A stretch of 29,818 bases of DNA from Desulfobacterales bacterium (GTDB lineage: Bacteria; Desulfobacterota; Desulfobacteria; Desulfobacterales; RPRI01): NCBI GenBank assembly GCA_020052975.1, contig JAGVOC010000118.1, positions 1 to 29,818 on the forward strand. The letters run 5' to 3'. The notes under the pieces are model-generated. The model was given only the letters and a program-made list of their open reading frames with translations, searched no databases and was not told the DNA's origin. The position numbers and the translations under genes are program-made. This document shows, piece by piece, positions 23,741 through 29,818 of this stretch. The first letter of the stretch is position 1; each line of letters starts with the position of its first letter.

Positions 23741-24745
23741 ATGAAACCTGTTTATTTTCCGTTTACATATATTAATGATACCGTTGCGCGGGATTTGTAC
23801 GCCTGTTTCAGGCAGGTAACGATTTATCAGCCGATCGCGAATAATATTCCGGAAAACGTGCAAAGTCTTGCAAAGGAAGGCGTGCTCGATCTGAAGGTTC
23901 CTGTTTCAGGGGATGAAGCAAGGCTCGGAGCTCTGATAAAAGAGTATAAAGAGTGGGGAGAGCTTCATCAGAAGAGCGACACGGCATTTTTGAAGGCAAT
24001 CGGAGAGAGAATCCCTTTTTTCGATGACACATTCTCATCACAGATAGCTTCGCAGATTAAGAAGATCCGGGGTGAGAATTATTTGAAAGAGAGTCCCGAT
24101 ATTCTTTTTAATGCAAGACTGTTTCTCTGCCTTGCCCAGGATTATGACATTGTGCAGGATGGAATAAACAGGGACCTTATATCTGTTTACGAGATGGAGA
24201 AAAGGCTTCTTGAGGGATTGACCCATGAAGATGAAGTATTTTTCAGTAAAAATACCGGAAGTTCCCTTCAGGCTGCTGATAATTCCGGAAAATACAAGAT
24301 AAAAGAGCGGATTGAAGCATGGACATATCTTATGTCAAACGACAAGGAAAAGTCCCGGTTCTTCATCACAAGCAGCAGGGATGCCTTTGAATTTATTATT
24401 GAAAAAGCAGGGGATTCACAAAAGGTAATCGAATTGTCCAATATCCCGGTTTTTCCTCAATCAGAGGTAATTCACAAGTGGCAGGAGATGCTTTTAGAGC
24501 AGATTGAAGAGCTTTCAAAAGATGATAATTATAAAATAAATAGAAAAATCCGTGAGTTGCCTGTTGCAGAAAAAATTAGGAGAGAAATATCTTTAACTAT
24601 ATTCCGTGTTATTAATAAATCCCGCCATCAGTTATTAACAAATATTCTGGGACAGGAGGGTCCGGGTATTATGGCCAATGATAATTATGAAATAAATAAG
24701 GGCATTTTGATAGGCCTTGCCGAATCTTCAACTCTAACAGCATGA
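23741..24745 (+). CDS. Conserved-looking protein of unknown function (334 aa)
   Basis: I do not recognise this protein's family. It is 334 aa, starts MKPVYFPFTYINDTVARDLY, and has no signal peptide or membrane segment. It is predicted mostly alpha-helical, with charged amphipathic stretches (ALIKEYKEWGELHQ; KWQEMLLEQIEELSKDD) and a segment IKERIEAWTYLMSNDKEKSRFF that could be a helical repeat. Two Cys only, no obvious metal motif. A strong Shine-Dalgarno (GGAGAGG, 5 nt spacing) and normal AT-rich codon use indicate a real gene. It is followed after 168 bp by a ferredoxin gene with its own ribosome-binding site; whether they are functionally linked is unknown. It may be a lineage-specific cytoplasmic protein. 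Confidence 0.75.
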   Translation: MKPVYFPFTYINDTVARDLYACFRQVTIYQPIANNIPENVQSLAKEGVLDLKVPVSGDEARLGALIKEYKEWGELHQKSDTAFLKAIGERIPFFDDTFSSQIASQIKKIRGENYLKESPDILFNARLFLCLAQDYDIVQDGINRDLISVYEMEKRLLEGLTHEDEVFFSKNTGSSLQAADNSGKYKIKERIEAWTYLMSNDKEKSRFFITSSRDAFEFIIEKAGDSQKVIELSNIPVFPQSEVIHKWQEMLLEQIEELSKDDNYKINRKIRELPVAEKIRREISLTIFRVINKSRHQLLTNILGQEGPGIMANDNYEINKGILIGLAESSTLTA

Positions 24746-24810
24746 AATTTTATGAAATACATCCTGTCAGCCGCATCTTTTTTCCCAATTTAAAAAAACA
24801 ATAAGAAGGC

Positions 24811-24837
24811 TTGACTCAAATTATCAATTGGTATAAG
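24811..24837 (+). promoter_or_regulatory. Weak candidate promoter for the ferredoxin gene
   Basis: TTGACT (24811-24816) and TATAAG (24832-24837) lie upstream of the ferredoxin gene, but the 15-nt spacing is short for sigma70. Confidence 0.3.
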
Positions 24838-24913
24838 GACTTTGCCCGATATACGAAAAAATGGCTGAGTAAAATACTCATGGTTTAATTTTATAAAGAA
24901 AGGAGACGTTAAA

Positions 24914-25102
24914 ATGGCTTTTAATCCTATTGTTGATGAAGAAAAGTGCCAGGGATGCGGCGAGTGTGTTGATGTTTGCCCTGTTGAAGTTTTTGAACTG
25001 CAGGGTGAAAAATCAATTCCTGTGAATGCAGAAGAATGCCTTGGCTGTGAAAGCTGTATCGAGGTTTGTGAACCCGGCGCAATCACTGTTGAAGAGACAT
25101 AA
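24914..25102 (+). CDS. 2[4Fe-4S] ferredoxin
   Basis: A 62-aa clostridial-type ferredoxin with two complete motifs: CQGCGECVDVCP and CLGCESCIEVCE. The second ends in CE instead of the usual CP. All eight Cys ligands are present, so it should carry two low-potential [4Fe-4S] clusters and shuttle electrons in the cytoplasm. AAAGGAG precedes the ATG by 8 nt. A long perfect hairpin follows the stop, so it may be a single-gene transcript. Possible partners in the window are the hydrogenase at 27172 onwards, but nothing in the sequence proves the link. Confidence 0.95.
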   Translation: MAFNPIVDEEKCQGCGECVDVCPVEVFELQGEKSIPVNAEECLGCESCIEVCEPGAITVEET

Positions 25103-25108
25103 TTCTTT

Positions 25109-25153
25109 AAAGTCCCCTGGTTGATCTTTTATGATACCCAGCCAGGGGACTTT
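25109..25153 (+). terminator. Hairpin after the ferredoxin gene
   Basis: AAAGTCCCCTGG (25109-25120) and CCAGGGGACTTT (25142-25153) form a perfect 12-bp stem with a 21-nt loop, 6 bp after the ferredoxin stop. Only TTT ends the right arm and no longer T-run follows, so it is a probable but not textbook terminator or RNA-stabilising hairpin. Confidence 0.6.
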
Positions 25154-25208
25154 ATGCCGTTTCTCTTGATTTTCCATCCTGTTTGTTTCTATTGTAATCA
25201 AAAAGCTT

Positions 25209-26489
25209 ATGGTTCCTTCAAATGCTATTAAATATCCCGATACGGCACTTGTGTCGCAGAAGCTTTCGATCTTTCCCTTGACTGATATTTCATGCGCAGT
25301 TGCGGCTTCCGTCTCTCCCATTTCTTCCGGCTTTAATATCAAACCGGGAGAAACCGTTGCCGTTGCTGTCGGCAGCAGGGGAATAGATAAGATAAATTCC
25401 ATTGTTTATCATTGTGTCAGATATCTTGAAAAGTTGGGATTAAAGCCTTTTATAATTCCTGCCATGGGAAGTCATGGAGGGGCGACGGCCGAAGGGCAGA
25501 GAAAAGTGCTTGAGAAGCTTGGAATTACCGGATCTGAAATCGGAGTTCCGGTTTTTCCGGATATGGAAACGGAAAGTATAGGGAAGCTGCCGTGCGGTTT
25601 GAATATCCATATTTCAAGAAGAGCTCTTCTGGCCGATCATGTTGTGGTGATAAACAGGATAAAGCCTCATACTAAATTCAGGGCGGAAATAGAAAGCGGG
25701 CTTTCCAAAATGCTGACGATAGGGCTCGGGAAGGCGGAAGGCGCTGCAGCTTTCCACAACTTTGCGGTCAGGCACGGATTTGGGATTATTGAAGAGGCGG
25801 CAGGTATCGTCGTCAAAAAGATCAGGCTCCTGTTTGGGCTTGCCCTCCTTGAGGACGGATATGGAAATCTTTCGAAAATCGAGACCGTTCTGCCTTCTGC
25901 TCTTATCAGCCGTGAAAAAGAGCTTCTCAAAGGTGCCAGGAAAATGATGGGAAGCATCCCGTTTGATTCTCTGGATCTTCTGATTGTAGATTTTTTCGGA
26001 AAAGATATAAGCGGAATAGGGATGGATTCAAACATTACAGGGCGTCACAGGGATATCGTAGGGGATTTTTATGCTTCTCCTCATGCGAAGCGCATTTTTG
26101 TGAGGGATTTATCTCCCGGTTCGGATGGAAACGGAAACGGCATAGGCCTTGCCGATATAACGACAACCCGTCTTGTGAATGGTCTCGATATGGATAAGAC
26201 TTATGCAAATGCCGTAGCCGCCATTTCACCGGAAAAGGCTGCGATTCCAGTTCATTTCGATACGGACCGCAAATGTCTTGATGCATGTGCTAAAACCCTT
26301 GGCCTCGATTCGATGGAAAATGCAAGAGTGGTAAGGATCAGAAGCACAAAAAGCCTTGAACATATCCAGATTTCGAAGGCGCTCGAACCAGAGATTGAAT
26401 CAAACCCGGATATTAAGAGGGTTTCCCCGTGGGAGCCCTTTAAGTTTGATGAAAATGATAACCTGCTCCCGTTTCCATCCGAATATTAA
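25209..26489 (+). CDS. LarA-like protein (nickel-pincer racemase/isomerase family)
   Basis: The 426-aa protein matches the N-terminal LarA domain (DUF2088) family: GETVAVAVGSRGI (48-60), PAMGSHGGATAEGQ with H89, VVINRIKPHTKFRAEIESGLSKML with H154 and K167, then IGLGKAEGAA. In Lactobacillus LarA, two His and a Lys-bound pyridinium thioacid pincer hold nickel for lactate racemisation; H89, H154 and K167 are the plausible equivalents. Relatives of this group act on other 2-hydroxy acids or are uncharacterised, so lactate is not assured. No larB, larC or larE, needed to make the cofactor, is in the window. The ribosome-binding site is weak, so the start is less certain. Confidence 0.8.
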   Translation: MVPSNAIKYPDTALVSQKLSIFPLTDISCAVAASVSPISSGFNIKPGETVAVAVGSRGIDKINSIVYHCVRYLEKLGLKPFIIPAMGSHGGATAEGQRKVLEKLGITGSEIGVPVFPDMETESIGKLPCGLNIHISRRALLADHVVVINRIKPHTKFRAEIESGLSKMLTIGLGKAEGAAAFHNFAVRHGFGIIEEAAGIVVKKIRLLFGLALLEDGYGNLSKIETVLPSALISREKELLKGARKMMGSIPFDSLDLLIVDFFGKDISGIGMDSNITGRHRDIVGDFYASPHAKRIFVRDLSPGSDGNGNGIGLADITTTRLVNGLDMDKTYANAVAAISPEKAAIPVHFDTDRKCLDACAKTLGLDSMENARVVRIRSTKSLEHIQISKALEPEIESNPDIKRVSPWEPFKFDENDNLLPFPSEY

Positions 26490-26510
26490 CTTTTTACGAC
26501 TACATAAAAC

Positions 26511-27107
26511 ATGAATTTTAATTATCTTTTTCATACGCCTTTCGGTTATGCCGCTCTTTTATACTCAATAAACCCGTTTATTATTACAAGAATACTTCTT
26601 CCCTGTTCTGATAAAAAGCATCTTCAAAAAGAAATCATCAATCATGAAGCTGGTATTGCAGGCTCACATCCGAAGGTAGTCCTTCTTGCTGAATCGATTC
26701 AGGATTATTTCAGCGGAAAAACCGAATTCTTTCCTCCCGTCTTTTTTGAATGGATGAATTTTGGAAATATTACCGGCCTCGAAAAAGAGGTTCTTTGTGC
26801 AACAGCCTCTGTTTCTTATGGTAAAACCGCATCTTACAGAGATATTGCAAAGGCAGTAGGGAGGCCGAAAGCATTCCGTTTTGTCGGGAATACTCTTTCA
26901 AAGAATCCGTTCCCCATTCTTATACCCTGTCACAGGGTGATTAAAAGCAACGGCTCATGCGGCGGTTTTGGGGGCGGAAGGGATCTTAAAATTAAAATGC
27001 TGGCTCTTGAGCAACATCGAAGTCCCCATCTCCTCCCTTCTTGTCAGTTAGTAAACGACTATCCTGCAGACCTATCATTATCGTTGCAAAAACCGTATAA
27101 AAATTGA
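26511..27107 (+). CDS. ogt: Methylated-DNA--protein-cysteine methyltransferase (Ogt/MGMT)
   Basis: Suicide repair enzyme that transfers alkyl groups from O6-alkylguanine to its own Cys. The 198-aa protein has the C-terminal DNA-binding domain: EKEVLCATASVSYGKTASYRDIAKAVGRPKAF, FVGNTLSKNPFPILIPCHRV with nucleophile C140 in PCHR, and SNGSCGGFGGG. The N-terminal about 80 residues are poorly conserved, as is usual. The GRPKAFRFVG stretch carries the expected helix-turn-helix with aromatic residues where many homologues have Ala. No good Shine-Dalgarno precedes the ATG, which lies 21 bp after the LarA-like stop, so translation may depend on the upstream gene. Confidence 0.9.
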   Translation: MNFNYLFHTPFGYAALLYSINPFIITRILLPCSDKKHLQKEIINHEAGIAGSHPKVVLLAESIQDYFSGKTEFFPPVFFEWMNFGNITGLEKEVLCATASVSYGKTASYRDIAKAVGRPKAFRFVGNTLSKNPFPILIPCHRVIKSNGSCGGFGGGRDLKIKMLALEQHRSPHLLPSCQLVNDYPADLSLSLQKPYKN

Positions 27108-27171
27108 TAGTATCAGCGCATGGTTGTTTTCAACCAACCAATTTATTTTTCTGCTGATCAGGGAGGGGAAA

Positions 27172-28110
27172 ATGCCTGTTAAATTATTCTGGCTTCAGTG
27201 TGGCGGATGTGGTGGAGATACGTGGTCTCTTTTTAATTCGGAGTCACCGGATCTTATTGAATTGATTGATTCTCTTGATATTGAAGTATTGTGGCATCCC
27301 TCAATCTCTTCCTTAAAGGTCAAAGACCAAAAAATGATGATAGACCGCCTGGAAAAAGAAGATCTTGAAATAGATATTCTTTGTATAGAAGGCTCTATAC
27401 TTTGCGGTCCTTCCGGGACAGGTATGTGTGACACAATATTCGGCAGACCGAAAAAAGAACTCGTCTCATTACTGTCAAATAGAGCAAAGTTCGTCATAGC
27501 CGTTGGAACTTGTGCCGCGTTTGGCGGAATAGGCGGGGATTATGTTGCGGAGGCCACAGGTGTCCAGTTCAGCAAATCGGAAAAGGGCGGTTTATTGGGA
27601 GAAGATTTTATCACAAAAAGCGGATTGCCTGTTATCAATCTCCCGGGATGCCCCTGCCACTGCGACATAATTAAAGGGACTTTATCAGCCATTGTGGAAG
27701 GATCCGGGCTTGAGCTTCGGGAATATAACACACCTATAAAATGGTATGGCATGATGGTGCATGAAGGGTGTACAAGGAACGAATACCATGAATACCGTGT
27801 AGAAGAAAAAAAATTTGGTGAGAAGGGCTGCATGTTTTTTTATCTCGGATGTCACGGACCGCTTACGTGGGGGCCGTGTAATAAGATTTTATGGAACCGG
27901 CGCTCATCTAAAACAAGGATAGGGTTGCCTTGTTTTGGTTGCACGCGTCCCGATTTTCCTCAGCAGTATCCTTTTTTTGAAACCAGAAACATTGAGGGTA
28001 TACCGATTGAATTGCCTGAAGGAGTCAGCAGGGCACATTATCTTGCTTACAAAAGTATGGCTGCTGCTGCAGCGCCAAAGAGGCTTAAAACGAGAAAAAC
28101 AGAAATATAA
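27172..28110 (+). CDS. [NiFe]-hydrogenase small subunit (group-2-like, no Tat signal)
   Basis: Small, Fe-S subunit of a soluble cytoplasmic hydrogenase, 312 aa from the ATG at 27172 (GGGAGGGG 3-4 nt upstream; the extra 16 codons back to 27124 are unlikely). It lacks a Tat signal and a C-terminal anchor, as in cyanobacterial HupS and the H2 sensors. Proximal-cluster ligands expected are C13, C114 and C160 (GCPCH), but the partner of C13 is D16 in CGGCGGDTW instead of Cys. Distal ligands H197, C200, C220 and C227 and medial ligands C236, C254 and C257 are present. CIEGSILCGPSGTG and AVGTCAAFGGI match group 2. The large-subunit gene follows after 69 bp. Confidence 0.9.
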   Translation: MPVKLFWLQCGGCGGDTWSLFNSESPDLIELIDSLDIEVLWHPSISSLKVKDQKMMIDRLEKEDLEIDILCIEGSILCGPSGTGMCDTIFGRPKKELVSLLSNRAKFVIAVGTCAAFGGIGGDYVAEATGVQFSKSEKGGLLGEDFITKSGLPVINLPGCPCHCDIIKGTLSAIVEGSGLELREYNTPIKWYGMMVHEGCTRNEYHEYRVEEKKFGEKGCMFFYLGCHGPLTWGPCNKILWNRRSSKTRIGLPCFGCTRPDFPQQYPFFETRNIEGIPIELPEGVSRAHYLAYKSMAAAAAPKRLKTRKTEI

Positions 28111-28179
28111 CTACTCTGTGTGAAGCGCCCTGCCTGCGGCGGGAAATCGTCAATATATTAAGATTAAGAGGCTGCCAAA

Positions 28180-29694
28180 ATGAGTAAAAGTAAGCATATT
28201 TTTCCTGTTAACAGGGTCGAAGGGGATCTGGATATTCGTATTGAGGTTGAGGATGGAGTTGTCGTTGATGCATGGAGCATCGGGACAATGTATCGTGGTA
28301 TTGAAAATATATTGAAAGGACGGGCTGTTTTGGATGGGCTTGTCATCACTCCGAGGGTTTGCGGCATATGCAGCTCATCTCACCTTAAAGCTGCGGCACT
28401 GGCACTTGACATGATATTTGATGCAAATATTCCTGACAATGCGAAGAGAGTGAGAAATGCGACACTTATCGTAGAGCAGATACAAAACGACATACGACAC
28501 CCTTTTCTGCTCTTTATGTCTGATTTTGCCAATGTCGCCTACAAAGAATATCCGCTATATAGGGAGGCTGTCCGGCGATATGAACCGCTAAGAGGAGAAA
28601 CAGCGGTTCAGACAATAAAAGAAAGCAAAAGGCTTATTGAAATTATTTCAATATTGGGAGGGCAGTGGCCCCATTCTTCTTTTATGGTTCCGGGGGGCGT
28701 TGTTTCCGTTCCGGACCCGGACGATATTATTCAATGCCGCCAATTGCTGAGAAGCTTCCGTGTCTGGTTTGAAAAAAGAGTCCTTGGGTGCACTCTGGAT
28801 CGTTTCCGGGATGTGAAAAGCGAATCGGATCTCTTCTCATGGCTTGATGAATGCGGATCCCACCGGGAAAGCGACGTGGGTTTTTATATCAGGTTTTCAA
28901 AAAAAGCCGGTCTTGATAGAATCGGAACAGGGCATGGAAATTTTATCAGCTTTGGTTCCCACGAACTTCCGGAGGAGAGTTCTGTTAAAGGTATCAACGG
29001 GAGCAGCTATTATCTGCCGTCCGGATTCTTTTCGGGCCGGAAAACAATCTCTTTTAATCAGGATAAGATTGCCGAGGATGTGGCATATTCGCTCTATGAC
29101 GATTATGGAAAATCAAGGCATCCTTTTGAAGGTTTGACAAACCCTCATTTAGCCGGGGATAAAAGTGAAAAATATTCGTGGGCAAAAGCACCGAGGTATG
29201 ATGGAATGCCTGCTGAAACCGGCCCGCTTGCCGAGATGATAATATCTTCGAATCCTCTTTTCAAAGACCTCGCAGGTAATAATGGGCCCAGTGCCTTTGT
29301 AAGAGAGTTTGCGAGGCTTGTAAGACCTGTTCAATTAATCCCTGTTCTGGATGAATGGCTGAAAGAGATCTTAAAGTATAAAGGCGGTTTTTATGAAAGC
29401 TGTAAAAAGCCTGAAAACGGAGAAGGTTTCGGGCTGGTTCAAGCCCCGAGAGGGGCTTTAGGCCACTGGGTGACGGTGAAAAATTCAAAGATTGACAGGT
29501 ATCAGATAATAACTCCAACTGCGTGGAACGGTTCCCCGCGGGATTCAAAAAATGTCAGGGGACCATGGGAGGAAGCTCTTGTGGGGACTAAAATTAAAGA
29601 TAAAGATAATCCTGTTGAAGTGGAGCATGTTATAAGATCATTTGATCCATGTCTTGTATGCGCGGTGCATGTAATCGATATCAGGAAAAAGTAA
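28180..29694 (+). CDS. [NiFe]-hydrogenase large subunit
   Basis: Catalytic subunit, 504 aa. The nickel-iron site motifs are L1 RVCGICSSSH (C61, C64) and L2 DPCLVCAVH (C491, C494, H497), so all four Cys ligands are present. The N terminus (FPVNRVEGDLDIRIEVEDG) and PGGVVSVPD are typical. After the motif-ending His only seven residues remain (VIDIRKK); standard uptake enzymes have a longer tail removed by an endopeptidase, whereas H2-sensor subunits have little or none. The reaction is H2 oxidation or sensing, together with the small subunit 69 bp upstream. No hyp or endopeptidase gene appears before the window ends. GAGG about 9 nt before the ATG is a modest ribosome-binding site. Confidence 0.92.
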   Translation: MSKSKHIFPVNRVEGDLDIRIEVEDGVVVDAWSIGTMYRGIENILKGRAVLDGLVITPRVCGICSSSHLKAAALALDMIFDANIPDNAKRVRNATLIVEQIQNDIRHPFLLFMSDFANVAYKEYPLYREAVRRYEPLRGETAVQTIKESKRLIEIISILGGQWPHSSFMVPGGVVSVPDPDDIIQCRQLLRSFRVWFEKRVLGCTLDRFRDVKSESDLFSWLDECGSHRESDVGFYIRFSKKAGLDRIGTGHGNFISFGSHELPEESSVKGINGSSYYLPSGFFSGRKTISFNQDKIAEDVAYSLYDDYGKSRHPFEGLTNPHLAGDKSEKYSWAKAPRYDGMPAETGPLAEMIISSNPLFKDLAGNNGPSAFVREFARLVRPVQLIPVLDEWLKEILKYKGGFYESCKKPENGEGFGLVQAPRGALGHWVTVKNSKIDRYQIITPTAWNGSPRDSKNVRGPWEEALVGTKIKDKDNPVEVEHVIRSFDPCLVCAVHVIDIRKK

Positions 29695-29695
29695 T

Positions 29696-29756
29696 GACTT
29701 TTTATAAAGCCGTCAATACTGATACCTTCGTAAAAAGTCAAAAAACGACTTTTTAC
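29696..29756. repeat. Foldback terminal sequence plus CGTAAAAAGTC hairpin
   Basis: GACTTTTTATAAAGCCGTC (29696-29714), starting one base after the hydrogenase stop, is the terminal sequence of the foldback family in reverse orientation. It is followed by GTAAAAAGTC (29730-29739), a 7-nt loop and GACTTTTTAC (29747-29756). The latter matches the hairpin at 10010-10038 including the preceding TGATACCT. It may also act as a transcript end. Confidence 0.72.
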
Positions 29757-29758
29757 TT

Positions 29759-29813
29759 GGCGGGAAATCCGCCTGAGGCGGACTCTCCCGCCGCTTGAAG
29801 TAAATTCAAGCGG
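29759..29813. repeat. GC-rich palindromic cluster at the right edge
   Basis: GGCGGG (29759-29764) pairs with CCCGCC (29787-29792), enclosing CCGCC/GGCGG; CCGCTTGAA (29791-29799) pairs with TTCAAGCGG (29805-29813). It looks REP-like and may continue past the window. Confidence 0.6.
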
Positions 29814-29818
29814 TTCCA

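Noticed and set aside
26491..26502. ACTTTTTACGAC as a further foldback-repeat copy before ogt
   Set aside because: Only about ten bases match the repeat terminus and there is no partner arm, so chance similarity is likely.

Overview
The window looks like a chromosomal segment of a strictly anaerobic deltaproteobacterium, most likely of the Desulfobacterota/Desulfobacteraceae type. The reasons are a moderately AT-rich backbone (about 40% G+C in lines sampled by eye), an outer-membrane LptD, a fused cysteine synthase/CysRS, a [NiFe]-hydrogenase, a clostridial-type 2[4Fe-4S] ferredoxin, and short foldback repeats containing GTAAAAAGTC of a kind I associate with that group. The assignment is inferred; there is no rRNA or other direct taxonomic marker.

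Left part (1-9794, all minus strand). At the edge lie a nearly complete dinD and a SNF2 helicase gene that has lost its C-terminal helicase domain by an in-frame internal deletion, probably the remains of a DNA-damage or defence locus. Upstream of these is a run of housekeeping genes, in transcription order: lptD, a NusG-like factor, an HU/IHF protein, holB, a PSP1 (RicT-like) protein and metG. A foldback element sits between holB and the PSP1 gene.

Middle (10092-15044, plus strand). surE, a YhaM-like HD exonuclease, tmk, and a two-domain CysK-CysS fusion that overlaps tmk by 4 bp. A second foldback element, carrying a nested REP-like palindrome, lies between the exonuclease gene and tmk.

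GC-rich block (about 15143-22400). Composition rises sharply (about 65% G+C in a sampled line). A methyltransferase gene and a malonyl-CoA synthetase gene (plus strand) converge on a complete branched-chain-amino-acid-type ABC transporter, livK-livH-livM-livG-livF (minus strand). Together they look like an acquired cassette for uptake and CoA activation of a small organic acid. An LUD-domain gene with a Cys cluster follows on the minus strand.

Right part (23741-29694, plus strand, AT-richer again). An unrecognised 334-aa protein, a ferredoxin, a LarA-like (nickel-pincer racemase family) protein, an O6-alkylguanine-DNA alkyltransferase, and the small and large subunits of a soluble group-2-like [NiFe]-hydrogenase. 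The small subunit has Asp in place of one expected proximal-cluster Cys, and the large subunit has only a 7-residue tail after its last metal-site motif. The window ends in another foldback/REP-like repeat cluster. I found no tRNA, rRNA, CRISPR array, integrase or transposase.
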